DNA of 15,660 nt, from positions 1-15,660 of the forward strand of contig JAVBYP010000092.1 in assembly GCA_030823965.1 (NCBI GenBank), read 5' to 3'. Position numbers and translations under genes: made by a program. Origin of the DNA: Sideroxydans sp. GTDB lineage: Bacteria; Pseudomonadota; Gammaproteobacteria; Burkholderiales; Gallionellaceae. The notes below the pieces were generated by a model. That model was given only the letters and a program-made list of their open reading frames with translations, did not search any database and was not told the DNA's origin. Below, piece after piece: positions 8,262-15,660 of this stretch (within the stretch, counting starts at the first letter, position 1; the number at the start of each line of letters is the position of its first letter).

Positions 8262-9299
8262 ATGCCGGAGTCGCGCAGTATAAATCAAATCATTACGCCC
8301 ACGTTGCTGCCCAACTTCCGTAATCTGGGAACCGTGTTGCGCGCCATCCTGTTGGTGAACGCCATCGCGCTGTTCGTGGCGCTCACCCAAGCCGATACTT
8401 TCTCTGACCTATTGCAGCAGTTGCTCTATGGTTCGGCCTTGTTGCAACCCGTGTTACTCACCTCTTTGCTCTTGTTATATGCACTTGCCCCCTTGCTTGC
8501 CAAATTGCCCTATTGGCAAGCCACCGCTGTCATCGTTGTACTCATCGCCTTGGTAACCTTCGGGTTGGATGTCATGGGCGGTGAGCTGTTCGCCTCTCTA
8601 AGTGATGTCGGCTCGTTCCGCTACATTCGTCACATACTGGAAAGTGCCATCGTCATTCTGCTGTTGTTGAGCTACTTCCGCTGGCGCGCCTTGGCGTTAT
8701 CTCCAGCTAGGCAAGCTGCGCGCTTACAAGCCCTGCAAGCGCGTATCCGCCCCCACTTCCTGTTCAATAGCATCAACGCCGTACTCGCTATCGTGCGCGC
8801 CGACCCTAAGCGCGCGGAGACCGCGCTGGAAGATATGTCTGATTTGTTCCGCATGGCGATGAGCGAACCGCACGAATTGGTCGAGTTGAGCAAAGAGATA
8901 GCACTGGCGCGTCAATATCTGGCGCTGGAACAGCTACGCCTAGGTGAACGCCTGCAAGTGCAATGGAATACTGACAAGATGCCGCACGACGCACTCATCC
9001 CGCCACTGGTGTTGCAGCCCCTGCTGGAGAACGCGGTGTATCACGGCATCGAACCGTTGACGGATGGTGGCGTGATCGAGGTGCGTATCTATCGCGAAGA
9101 CAAAGAGCTGCATCTGCAAGTCGGTAATCCCGTATCGCCCACAGGCAAGCCGCATGACGCAGGCCATAAGATGGCACTCTCCAACATCCGTGAGAGGCTG
9201 TCACTGCTGTTTGATGTGGAAGCAGATTACCAAGTAGAACGTGACGTAGGCTATTACAGTGTGCATATCCTCATCCCCTATGTGACGGAGACGCTATGA
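8262..9299 (+). CDS. AlgZ/LytS-family membrane sensor histidine kinase
   Basis: This 345-residue protein is the kinase half of a two-component system. About four hydrophobic segments (roughly 24-42, 56-80, 85-105 and 125-140) form a membrane domain with no sizeable periplasmic sensor region. The His_kinase domain of the LytS/AlgZ type follows, with the phosphoacceptor His165 in RIRPHFLFN. The ATP-binding N-box contains Asn257 in [11 protein letters not shown], and the C-terminal end carries a LSNIRERL stretch. The usual Asp-x-Gly-x-Gly box is replaced by a [12 protein letters not shown] segment, as far as I recall a trait of AlgZ/FimS proteins. The ATG at 8262 has AGAGGA 5 bases upstream. The stop overlaps the regulator start in ATGA. 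In Pseudomonas, argH is likewise divergent from algZ(fimS)-algR, which control alginate and type IV pili. The target here cannot be read from the sequence. Confidence 0.92.
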   Translation: MPESRSINQIITPTLLPNFRNLGTVLRAILLVNAIALFVALTQADTFSDLLQQLLYGSALLQPVLLTSLLLLYALAPLLAKLPYWQATAVIVVLIALVTFGLDVMGGELFASLSDVGSFRYIRHILESAIVILLLLSYFRWRALALSPARQAARLQALQARIRPHFLFNSINAVLAIVRADPKRAETALEDMSDLFRMAMSEPHELVELSKEIALARQYLALEQLRLGERLQVQWNTDKMPHDALIPPLVLQPLLENAVYHGIEPLTDGGVIEVRIYREDKELHLQVGNPVSPTGKPHDAGHKMALSNIRERLSLLFDVEADYQVERDVGYYSVHILIPYVTETL

Positions 9300-10066
9300 G
9301 TAACGACGCCGTTATCCTGCCTTTGAGCATCTTCATCGTCGATGACGAAGCGCCTGCGCGTGCTCGCTTGAAAGATCTGCTAGCCGATTGTGATGTGCAA
9401 CTCTCTCTGCAGGTGGTGGGTGAGGCGAGCAATGGCCAAGAAGCCTTGGACAAACTTGCCGAGGTACATGCGGAAGTCGTGCTGATGGACATTCGAATGC
9501 CGCAGATGACGGGTATCGAACTGGCGCGCCACCTGAACAAGCTCGAACAGCCGCCCGTCATCATCTTTACCACGGCCTACGATACCTACGCCGTGCAAGC
9601 TTTCGAACAGCGAGCCATCGACTATCTGCTCAAACCGATTCGGCTAGGTCGCTTGTTCGAGGCCTTGTCGCGCGCGCGCGATGCCGTTCCTATCCGCACC
9701 GAAGTGTTGCAGGAACTCATGCCCGAAGCGCGTACCCACCTCTCGGTACATGAGCGCGGTAAAGTCATCCTTGTGCCTATCGAAGAGGTGTTGTATCTGC
9801 GTGCTGAGATGAAATACGTCACCGTGCGTACAGCAGAACGCGAATACCTTGTCGAAGAATCCCTCACCGCGATGGAGCGCGAGTTCTCCATACGCTTCGC
9901 TCGCATCCACCGTAGTTGCCTCGTCGCCAAAGCGGCCATCGCTGGATTTGAAAAAGGTGGCGACGAAGGAGAGAGCGGTTGGCTGGTCAAGCTCAAAGGA
10001 ATATCTGAGACACTGCCTGTCAGTCGGCGACAATGGGCGGGTGTGAAGAACCTAGGTTCGACTTAA
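9296..10066 (+). CDS. AlgR/LytTR-family response regulator
   Basis: This is a 256-residue DNA-binding regulator paired with the upstream kinase. The receiver domain (about 11-125) has the acidic pair Asp16-Asp17, phosphoacceptor Asp65 in LMDIRMP, Thr92/93 and Lys113 in YLLKP, so it should be phosphorylated normally. A LytTR DNA-binding domain occupies about 145-250, with a typical RIHRSCLVA stretch. LytTR proteins bind short direct repeats in promoters. The ATG overlaps the kinase stop by 4 bases, so the two proteins are probably made in fixed ratio. The best-known relative in this genomic setting is AlgR, but orthology was not tested, so no symbol is given. It is followed 21 bases later by a ParA-type gene, not by hemC. 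Confidence 0.93.
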   Translation: MSNDAVILPLSIFIVDDEAPARARLKDLLADCDVQLSLQVVGEASNGQEALDKLAEVHAEVVLMDIRMPQMTGIELARHLNKLEQPPVIIFTTAYDTYAVQAFEQRAIDYLLKPIRLGRLFEALSRARDAVPIRTEVLQELMPEARTHLSVHERGKVILVPIEEVLYLRAEMKYVTVRTAEREYLVEESLTAMEREFSIRFARIHRSCLVAKAAIAGFEKGGDEGESGWLVKLKGISETLPVSRRQWAGVKNLGST

Positions 10067-10087
10067 AAGACAAACTAAGGAGAAGAC

Positions 10088-10828
10088 GTGCTGACGATAC
10101 TGGTGATCAATTCCAAAGGCGGATCAGGCAAGACCACGCTGACCACCAACCTCGCCAGCTATTACGCCAGTAAAAAGATGCGCACCGCCATCATGGACTA
10201 CGACCCGCAAGGCTCCAGTCTACATTGGCTACAAGCGCGTCCAATGACACAGCACAGCATTCATGGTGCGAACGCCGCACCTGCCAAAGGTAATGTGGTG
10301 TTGCACAGCAAACAAGGCTGGGTCCCGCTCGATACCGAGGTGCAGATACTGGATGCACCAGCGGGTGCATCGGGCTTGTTGCTGAAAGAGTTAGTGCGCA
10401 AAGCCAACTTCATCGTCATTCCCGTCGCGCCTTCACCCATCGATATCCGCGCTACGGCCGACTTCATCAAAGACCTGTTCCTGGTGGGTGGTGCGCACAC
10501 CTCCAAAGCCAAGATCGCCGTCGTCGCCAACCGCGTGCGCATGCGTTCATCCAATAACTACGCTGCGCTAGAACGCTTCCTCACTTCGCTCAAGCTACCT
10601 TTCCTCACTAGCATCAGCGATTCAGATAACTACTTGCATGCTGTCGAGCAAGGTTTGGGCGTGTTCGAGATGGATGAATCAACCACTGCTTCCGAGCGGC
10701 AAGAGCTCATGCCCATCGTGAAATGGCTAGAAGGGCAATTCCCCAACCGTTTCGGCATTCGCGCCGAAGACAAGATCGCCAGTTTGGAAAGCTCTAAGAA
10801 GTGGGCGGCTTATCGAGGGCCAAGCTAG
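10088..10828 (+). CDS. ParA/MinD-family ATPase (orphan, no ParB beside it)
   Basis: This 246-residue P-loop ATPase has the deviant Walker A motif KGGSGKTT (Lys10, Lys15) right at the N-terminus. Walker A' follows as MDYDPQGSS near residues 36-44, and an LDAPAG Walker B-like segment near 90-95. It has no N-terminal DNA-binding extension, so it resembles small ParA, MinD or cargo-positioning ATPases, which switch between ATP-bound dimers on DNA or membrane and free monomers. The start is GTG at 10088, with AAGGAGA 4 bases upstream. It follows the response regulator by 21 bases and is probably in the same transcript. There is no ParB, MinE or parS-like partner in the window, so the cargo is unknown (candidates are pili, chemoreceptors, division site or chromosome). 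The family is secure, the role is not. Confidence 0.9.
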   Translation: MLTILVINSKGGSGKTTLTTNLASYYASKKMRTAIMDYDPQGSSLHWLQARPMTQHSIHGANAAPAKGNVVLHSKQGWVPLDTEVQILDAPAGASGLLLKELVRKANFIVIPVAPSPIDIRATADFIKDLFLVGGAHTSKAKIAVVANRVRMRSSNNYAALERFLTSLKLPFLTSISDSDNYLHAVEQGLGVFEMDESTTASERQELMPIVKWLEGQFPNRFGIRAEDKIASLESSKKWAAYRGPS

Positions 10829-10892
10829 TGCAAGTGTGAACTCTCGATTTTTCCTTTAGTTGCAAATCTCCAAGAATATATAGGCCTTCCAT

Positions 10893-10917
10893 CACAAACA
10901 ACTTTAGCTTGTTTGTG
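10893..10917. repeat. AT-rich hairpin after the ParA-type gene
   Basis: CACAAACAA at 10893-10901 and TTGTTTGTG at 10909-10917 are perfect 9-bp complements around a 7-base loop. A short T-run (10929-10933) comes only after 11 further bases, so it is a poor intrinsic terminator, though it lies where the upstream operon should end. No other terminator was found between 10829 and the mraZ promoter. Confidence 0.4.
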
Positions 10918-11004
10918 CAATCCATTGCTTTTTAAGCATATTTGTTTTGCGTTAACTTCCTTCGCTAACTCCTTGTACCGTAAAGAAAATTCCTGATTTC
11001 TTGC

Positions 11005-11033
11005 TTGACCCACCCATATATTTTCAATATAGT
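11005..11033 (+). promoter_or_regulatory. mraZ (dcw cluster) promoter
   Basis: TTGACC at 11005-11010 (5 of 6) and TATAGT at 11028-11033 (5 of 6) are separated by exactly 17 bases, a strong sigma70 arrangement. The predicted start is near 11040, giving mraZ a leader of about 43 bases. This probably drives the first genes of the division and cell wall cluster. The last base of the -10 overlaps the first MraZ box. Confidence 0.75.
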
Positions 11034-11067
11034 GGGAACTAGTGGTGATAAGTGGGAATAAATGGGG
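11033..11067 (+). promoter_or_regulatory. MraZ operator: four TGGG-type boxes with 10-bp period
   Basis: Boxes start at 11033 (TGGGA), 11043 (TGGTG), 11053 (TGGGA) and 11063 (TGGGG), each exactly 10 bases apart, so all lie on one face of the helix. MraZ is known to bind TGGGN repeats with 5-base spacers upstream of its own gene and to repress the dcw cluster. The array overlaps the -10 and the predicted start, fitting repression. The second box deviates from consensus at its fourth base. Confidence 0.85.
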
Positions 11068-11082
11068 AGTTAAAGGGGTTCT

Positions 11083-11529
11083 ATGTTCCAAGGGGCGACG
11101 CAGTTCAACATCGATGGCAAGGGCAGGTTGACGATTCCGACTCGGTATCGCGACATGCTGCTGGCGCATTGTGCGGGTCAGTTGGTGCTGACCGCCGATG
11201 CGGACGGCTGTCTGTTGATGTATCCGCAACCTGAGTGGCAACCCATCCGCGAGAAGCTGATGCAGCTCTCCGCTTTCAATCCAAAGATCCGTGCCTTGCA
11301 ACGCTTCCTCGTCGGCCACGCCGAAGATGTGGTGATGGATGCCGCTGGGCGCGTACTCATCTCGGCCACTCTGCGCGATTACGCCAAGCTGGACAAACGC
11401 GTGATGCTGGTTGGTCAGGGCAATAAATTCGAATTGTGGGACGAGGCGCGTTGGCAAGCGCAGTACGAAAAGATGTCCGGCTTTTCCACTGATGATCTGC
11501 CTCCAGAGTTGGAGGGCTTCACGTTGTGA
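11083..11529 (+). CDS. mraZ: Transcriptional regulator MraZ
   Basis: MraZ is the first gene of the dcw cluster and a ring-forming DNA-binding protein that represses its own promoter. The 148 residues contain two SpoVT/AbrB-like swapped-hairpin domains, each marked by its D-x-x-G-R signature: DGKGRLTIP near residues 11-19 and DAAGRVLI near 86-93. Length is typical. The ATG at 11083 has AAAGGGG 4 bases upstream. The operator boxes directly before it support autoregulation. The stop overlaps the rsmH start. Confidence 0.97.
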   Translation: MFQGATQFNIDGKGRLTIPTRYRDMLLAHCAGQLVLTADADGCLLMYPQPEWQPIREKLMQLSAFNPKIRALQRFLVGHAEDVVMDAAGRVLISATLRDYAKLDKRVMLVGQGNKFELWDEARWQAQYEKMSGFSTDDLPPELEGFTL

Positions 11530-12458
11530 GCCAGAGTCTGGTTCACGCGACCGTCTTATTGAACGAAGCAGTCGATGCCTTGCAGGTGAAACCTGATGGC
11601 GTCTATGTGGATGGTACTTTCGGGCGTGGCGGACACAGTCGTTTGATATTGAGCAAGCTGGGTGCGTCGGGTCGCTTGATCGCATTCGATAAAGACCCGA
11701 TGGCGATCGCGGCAGGGCAAGCGATACAGGATGCGCGCTTTCACATGGTGCATAGCGGCTTCGAACATCTGAGCGAGAAGCTGCGCGAATCGGGTGTGGG
11801 CAAGGTGGATGGTGTGTTGCTGGACTTGGGGGTGTCGTCGCCGCAATTGGACGACGCGCAGCGCGGTTTCAGTTTTCGCTTCGATGCACCACTGGATATG
11901 CGTATGGATACCAGTCGCGGGCGGACGGCGGCTGAATGGTTGGCGGTAGCGGACGAAGGCGAACTGACGGAGGTGATACGTGATTACGGCGAAGAACGGT
12001 TTGCTAGGCAGGTTGCAAGGGCGATTGTTGCTGCGCGCCAAGAGCACGCGATCGACACAACGAAACAACTCACCGATATCGTTGGGAAGACGGTGCATAC
12101 CCGCGAACCCGGCAAGAATCCGGCTACGCGTACCTTTCAAGCTATACGGATTTATATCAACCGCGAACTCGAAGAGCTCGAGAACGTGTTGCCGCAGTGT
12201 ATCGATGAGCTGAAGGTAGGCGGACGCATGTCGGTGATCAGTTTCCACTCGCTAGAAGACCGCATGGTGAAGCAGTTCATGCGCGACATGGCGCAGGGTG
12301 ACAAGTTGCCGAAGAGCGTGCCTATCCGCGCAGCAGATGTGCCGCAGGGAAAAGTGAAGTTGGTGGGCAAGCCCATATACGCATCAGAGCAAGAATTAGC
12401 GGCGAATCCGCGTGCACGCAGCGCAGTTTTAAGAGTGGCGGAGCGATTGGATGGCTAG
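11526..12458 (+). CDS. rsmH: 16S rRNA (cytosine1402-N4)-methyltransferase
   Basis: RsmH (MraW) methylates N4 of C1402 in the decoding centre of 16S rRNA with S-adenosylmethionine. The 310-residue length is standard. The N-terminus has the family [13 protein letters not shown] stretch, then the SAM loop [10 protein letters not shown] near residues 29-38. [28 protein letters not shown] and, towards the C-terminus, [16 protein letters not shown] are further family hallmarks. The start is GTG at 11526, overlapping the mraZ stop by 4 bases (GTGA). The alternative starts downstream would remove conserved residues. The 3' end overlaps ftsL by 8 bases. Identification is secure. Confidence 0.97.
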   Translation: MSQSLVHATVLLNEAVDALQVKPDGVYVDGTFGRGGHSRLILSKLGASGRLIAFDKDPMAIAAGQAIQDARFHMVHSGFEHLSEKLRESGVGKVDGVLLDLGVSSPQLDDAQRGFSFRFDAPLDMRMDTSRGRTAAEWLAVADEGELTEVIRDYGEERFARQVARAIVAARQEHAIDTTKQLTDIVGKTVHTREPGKNPATRTFQAIRIYINRELEELENVLPQCIDELKVGGRMSVISFHSLEDRMVKQFMRDMAQGDKLPKSVPIRAADVPQGKVKLVGKPIYASEQELAANPRARSAVLRVAERLDG

Positions 12459-12735
12459 ATTCAACGCCTTCCTCCTTTTTGTGACTATCGCTTGCGCGTT
12501 AGGTGTTGTTACCTCTCAACACAAAGCGCGCAAGTTGTTTGTGGAACTGCAAAACGAGAAAGAACTGGCGCAACAGATGGAAGTCGAGTGGGGTAAGTTG
12601 CAGATCGAGCAGAGTACGTTGGCGATGCCCGCACGCGTGGAAAGACTCGCTCGTCAGCAATTGCAGATGCGCATGCCGCCCAGCGATGAGATCCGCTACA
12701 TCCGCGTCAACTCCGGCATGGTGGGGCAGCAATGA
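12451..12735 (+). CDS. ftsL: Cell division protein FtsL
   Basis: FtsL is a small bitopic inner-membrane protein that joins FtsB and FtsQ in the divisome and helps activate the FtsW-FtsI septal synthase. The 94 residues show a short cytoplasmic start, one membrane helix at about 5-22 and a periplasmic coiled coil at about 25-65 rich in Glu, Gln and Leu. The end is a short [14 protein letters not shown] tail. Length and topology fit, and position between rsmH and ftsI is diagnostic. The ATG lies inside the rsmH 3' end (8-base overlap), with GGAG at 12440-12443 as ribosome binding site. Confidence 0.93.
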   Translation: MARFNAFLLFVTIACALGVVTSQHKARKLFVELQNEKELAQQMEVEWGKLQIEQSTLAMPARVERLARQQLQMRMPPSDEIRYIRVNSGMVGQQ

Positions 12736-14465
12736 ACTACGCCCATCTACCACAGACCTCGGCACAACAAGCACTACCTGCATGGCGTTCGCGCGTGTTG
12801 TTCTTGTTATTGCTTGTAGGCATGTCGGGTCTGTTGGTGCGTGCGGTATACCTGCAAGGTATCAATAACGACTTCCTGCAACAAAAGGGTGATGCGCGCT
12901 ATGGCCGCGTGATCGAAGTGCCTGCTCATCGCGGCATGATCACTGACCGTAACGGTGAGCCCTTAGCCATCAGTACCCCCGCAGAGACCGTGTGGGCCAG
13001 CCCGCCTGATGTGGAAGCCTCACCCAAGCAAGTGCAGCAACTGGCGCGCATCATCGGCATGACCGAGAGCGACCTCAAAGAACGCTTGTTCAACACCTCC
13101 AAAGAGTTCGTCTATCTCAAGCGTCAGTTGCCGCCCGAGCAGGCGCAACAAGTCGTACGACTTGGCATCCCCGGCATCTCCTTGAAACGCGAATATCGTC
13201 GCTACTACCCAGCAGGTGAGGTTACCTCACACCTGCTCGGCTTCACCGATGTGGATGACAACGGGCGCGAGGGTATCGAGCTTGTGCATCAGGCGAAGCT
13301 CGGTGGCAAAGTGGGTAGCCAGCAGGTCATCAAAGATCGTCGCGGTCATATCGTTGAGGATGTCGCTAGTCTGCGTGCGCCTAAAGAAGGCGGCGATGTC
13401 GCACTCAGTATCGATAGCAAGATCCAATCCATCGCGTTCCGCGAGATACAGCAGGCCGTCGAGAAACACCAAGCCAAAGCAGGCTCTATCGTCGTGTTGG
13501 ATGCCAAGACGGGCGAGGTGTTGGCGCTGGCGAACTGGCCTACATTCAACCCTAACAATCGTGTGCGCCCTGCGTTAAGTCTCTTGCGTAACCGCGCGGT
13601 CACTGACTTGTTCGAGCCCGGCTCGACCATGAAACCGTTCACAGCAGCGGCGGTGTTGGAGTCTGGTAAGTTCAAATCAACGACGATGGTGAATACGGAG
13701 AACGGCAAGTTGACCATCGGTGGTCGCACCATTCACGACACGCATCCAGAGCATATGTTGAGTGTGGCGCAGGTCATCCAGAAGTCCAGCAACGTCGGTG
13801 CTGCCAAGATGGCCTTGTCTTTATCGCCGCAAGATTTTTGGAGCAGTTTGAGTGAGAACGGATTCGGCGCGGCCACGGGCAGTGAGTTCCCTGGCGAAGC
13901 GACAGGACGCCTGCGCGACTTCAAGACATGGCGTCCTATCGAGCAGGCGACGATGTCATACGGCAATGGGATCTCGGTGAACCTGTTGCAACTGGCGCGC
14001 GCCTACACCGCCTTCGCCAACAATGGTGAGTTGAAGCCAGTCACCATGCTCAAGCAAGACACTCCTGTCATCGGAAGCAAGATCTATTCAGATGAGACAG
14101 CCGGTGCGGTACGCGTCATGTTGGAGATGGTGGTCGGGCCCGGTGGGACGGCGCCTCTCGCACAGGTCGCAGGTTATCGCGTGGCAGGCAAGACCGGCAC
14201 GGCACACAAGTTACAGAACGGTCGCTACGTGAATAAATATGTCGCGTCCTTCGTAGGAATGGCCCCTGCATCCGATCCGCGTTTGATTGTGGCAGTGATG
14301 GTGGATGATCCGGGCAGCAAAGAACACTTCGGTGGACAAGTGGCTGCACCTGCATTCAGCAGTGTGATGGGTGCTTCATTACGTGTGCTCGACGTTCCCT
14401 ACGACGCGCCACTAGATAACGTCATCGTCGCGCCGGATGCGGCGATCATTGAGGAAGACGTATGA
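12732..14465 (+). CDS. ftsI: Septal peptidoglycan transpeptidase FtsI (PBP3)
   Basis: FtsI crosslinks septal peptidoglycan together with the glycosyltransferase FtsW and is a target of beta-lactams. The 577 residues fit class B PBPs. A short cytoplasmic part is followed by a membrane anchor at about 20-38. A PBP dimer/pedestal domain extends to about 210, with RGMITDRNGEPLA near 62-74. The transpeptidase domain has Ser298-x-x-Lys301 (STMK), Ser352-Ser-Asn354 and Lys487-Thr-Gly489, all intact, so it should be active. The start overlaps ftsL by 4 bases (ATGA), and the stop overlaps murE by 4 bases. Order ftsL-ftsI-murE is the standard proteobacterial dcw order. Confidence 0.97.
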   Translation: MNYAHLPQTSAQQALPAWRSRVLFLLLLVGMSGLLVRAVYLQGINNDFLQQKGDARYGRVIEVPAHRGMITDRNGEPLAISTPAETVWASPPDVEASPKQVQQLARIIGMTESDLKERLFNTSKEFVYLKRQLPPEQAQQVVRLGIPGISLKREYRRYYPAGEVTSHLLGFTDVDDNGREGIELVHQAKLGGKVGSQQVIKDRRGHIVEDVASLRAPKEGGDVALSIDSKIQSIAFREIQQAVEKHQAKAGSIVVLDAKTGEVLALANWPTFNPNNRVRPALSLLRNRAVTDLFEPGSTMKPFTAAAVLESGKFKSTTMVNTENGKLTIGGRTIHDTHPEHMLSVAQVIQKSSNVGAAKMALSLSPQDFWSSLSENGFGAATGSEFPGEATGRLRDFKTWRPIEQATMSYGNGISVNLLQLARAYTAFANNGELKPVTMLKQDTPVIGSKIYSDETAGAVRVMLEMVVGPGGTAPLAQVAGYRVAGKTGTAHKLQNGRYVNKYVASFVGMAPASDPRLIVAVMVDDPGSKEHFGGQVAAPAFSSVMGASLRVLDVPYDAPLDNVIVAPDAAIIEEDV

Positions 14466-15660
14466 GTACATTCCATCTCGATGAGTTGAAGAGATTAGGT
14501 GTGGTCATCACACGCTTGGTATCCGATAGTCGCGCAGTGCAAGCGGGTGACACTTTCGTTGCTTACCCCGGCACGCACGCCGATGGCCGTCGCTTCATCG
14601 CCCAAGCCATCGCTAACGGCGCGAATGCTGTCATCTGGGATGCACACGATTTCAAATGGAACGAGGAGTGGCAGATACCGAATCTCGCTGTGTATGACCT
14701 GCGTCATCAAGCGGGTGTCATCGCCGATCACGTGTATGGTCAGCCTTCGAAAAAACTTTGGATGGTCGGTGTCACCGGCACTAACGGCAAGACCTCCATC
14801 AGTCATTGGCTTGCGAAGGCCTTCAGCGGAGTGGAGCGCAAATGCGCCATGCTCGGTACCTTGGGTAATGGTTTCATGGGCGCATTGCAAACAACGGTCA
14901 ACACCACGCCCGATGCGCTGGTGTTGCATGGATTGCTGAGTGAGTTCGTGGGGCAGGGTGCGCAAGCGACGGTGATGGAAGTGTCGTCGCATGCGCTCAC
15001 GCAAGGTCGCGTCAACGGTGTGCATTACGACGTGGCACTGCTCACTAATCTCACACGCGACCATCTCGACTATCACGGCGATATGCAGAGTTATGCTGCT
15101 GCGAAACGCCGTTTGTTCGATTGGGCGTCACTCAAACATGTTGTGCTGAATCTGGATGATGCCTTTGGTGCCGAGTTGGCTGGATCGCTGAAAGACACAA
15201 GTGTAGAGGTGGTCGGTTACGGATTGAGCGACGAGTCATTGCAACTGGCCGAGCGTCTCGGCATCCGCATGGTGTATGGCAATGTGACGCAGATGGATGC
15301 GCATGGACTCGATTTGAAACTGCATACCAGCTGGGGTGGAGCGGAGCTGCATAGCAAACTCATTGGGCGCTTCAACGCTTCCAATCTGCTGGGTGCATTG
15401 GCGGTGCTGTTGGTGAGCAAGGTGACGATGGAAGATGCGGTGCGCGAATTGAGCCTGCAAAAAGCCGTTGCGGGACGCATGCAGACCTTGGGTGGTAAAG
15501 ATGCACCCGCCGTCGTTGTCGATTACGCACACACACCTGATGCTTTGGAGAAGGTGCTGGTCACTTTGCGCGAAGTGACAGCAGCGTCCGGCGGCAAACT
15601 CATCTGTGTGTTCGGCTGTGGTGGTGATCGGGATAGAGGCAAACGTCCGATGATGGGTAC
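14462..15660 (+). CDS. murE: UDP-MurNAc-L-Ala-D-Glu ligase MurE (3' end outside window)
   Basis: MurE adds the third amino acid, meso-diaminopimelate in Gram-negatives, to the UDP-MurNAc dipeptide in the cytoplasm. About 399 codons are present and the frame runs off the right edge without a stop. The visible part has the DSR-V-GD-FVA-PG N-terminal uridine-binding region and the ATP loop GTNGKTS (Lys110). The central domain has NTTPD near 145, EVSSHAL, the LTRDHLDYHG stretch and Lys215 in YAAAKRRLF, the lysine that is carbamylated in the family. Near the edge it has VVDYAHTPDALE and FGCGGDRDRGKRPMMG. The DNPR motif that selects meso-diaminopimelate lies beyond the window, so substrate choice is inferred from the organism type. 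The ATG overlaps the ftsI stop (ATGA). Confidence 0.97.
   Translation, partial: MSTFHLDELKRLGVVITRLVSDSRAVQAGDTFVAYPGTHADGRRFIAQAIANGANAVIWDAHDFKWNEEWQIPNLAVYDLRHQAGVIADHVYGQPSKKLWMVGVTGTNGKTSISHWLAKAFSGVERKCAMLGTLGNGFMGALQTTVNTTPDALVLHGLLSEFVGQGAQATVMEVSSHALTQGRVNGVHYDVALLTNLTRDHLDYHGDMQSYAAAKRRLFDWASLKHVVLNLDDAFGAELAGSLKDTSVEVVGYGLSDESLQLAERLGIRMVYGNVTQMDAHGLDLKLHTSWGGAELHSKLIGRFNASNLLGALAVLLVSKVTMEDAVRELSLQKAVAGRMQTLGGKDAPAVVVDYAHTPDALEKVLVTLREVTAASGGKLICVFGCGGDRDRGKRPMMG

Noticed and set aside
8226..8390. Longer argH start at 8390
   Set aside because: The extra 55 residues have no family similarity, overlap the divergent kinase gene and would make ArgH far longer than normal.
10951..10974. 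Imperfect tandem repeat (GTTAACTTCCTT / GCTAACTCCTT)
   Set aside because: Only two short copies with a length difference, no link to a promoter or gene start. Could easily be chance in AT-rich DNA.
11031..11685. Upstream half of the minus-strand frame 10825-11685 as a real gene
   Set aside because: It lies antisense over mraZ and the start of rsmH, whose family motifs are unmistakable. Only the AT-rich last 65 codons deserve attention.
1..15660. tRNA, rRNA, CRISPR, insertion sequences, phage or toxin-antitoxin genes
   Set aside because: Looked for by eye on both strands. No cloverleaf, regularly spaced repeats, transposase motifs or terminal inverted repeats were seen.

Overview
The window is ordinary chromosomal DNA of a Gram-negative proteobacterium, most likely a betaproteobacterium. 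The evidence is a hemA-prfA-prmC operon, argH divergent from an AlgZ/AlgR-type two-component pair, and the start of a proteobacterial division and cell wall (dcw) cluster with MraZ boxes. Genes are tightly packed, base composition looks moderately GC-rich by eye, and most genes within operons overlap by 4 to 8 bases. The style recalls the Nitrosomonadales/Gallionella side of the betaproteobacteria, but that placement is an impression from synteny and protein style and was not tested.

Layout, left to right. (1) About 1-3350, + strand: the end of a large, probably exported protein (beta-propeller, two fibronectin III-like modules, transglutaminase-like domain, TPRs), followed by a small secreted TPR-like protein. 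This is the only part without a standard name. (2) 3354-6824, + strand: a perfect 19-bp inverted repeat that carries a TATAAT box, then hemA, prfA and prmC (tetrapyrrole entry step, release factor 1 and its methylase), closed by an intrinsic terminator. (3) 6834-8225, - strand: argH. (4) 8262-10828, + strand: an AlgZ/LytS-type membrane histidine kinase, its LytTR response regulator, and an orphan ParA-type ATPase. (5) 10829-11082: an AT-rich gap with a short hairpin, an unexplained minus-strand open frame, and a well-formed mraZ promoter overlapped by repeats spaced 10 bp apart. (6) 11083-15660, + strand: mraZ, rsmH, ftsL, ftsI and a 3'-truncated murE.

The dcw genes supply septal peptidoglycan synthesis (FtsL, FtsI, MurE) together with ribosome maturation (RsmH) under the autoregulator MraZ. 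The hemA operon pairs haem synthesis with translation termination. In Pseudomonas, algZ-algR is followed by hemC-hemD. Here hemC-hemD are absent from that spot and the ParA-type gene follows instead.

No tRNA, rRNA, CRISPR array, insertion sequence or phage gene was seen. The best candidates for something undescribed are the envelope protein pair at the left edge, the hairpin with an embedded promoter before hemA, and the two non-coding gaps (6632-6833 and 10829-11082).
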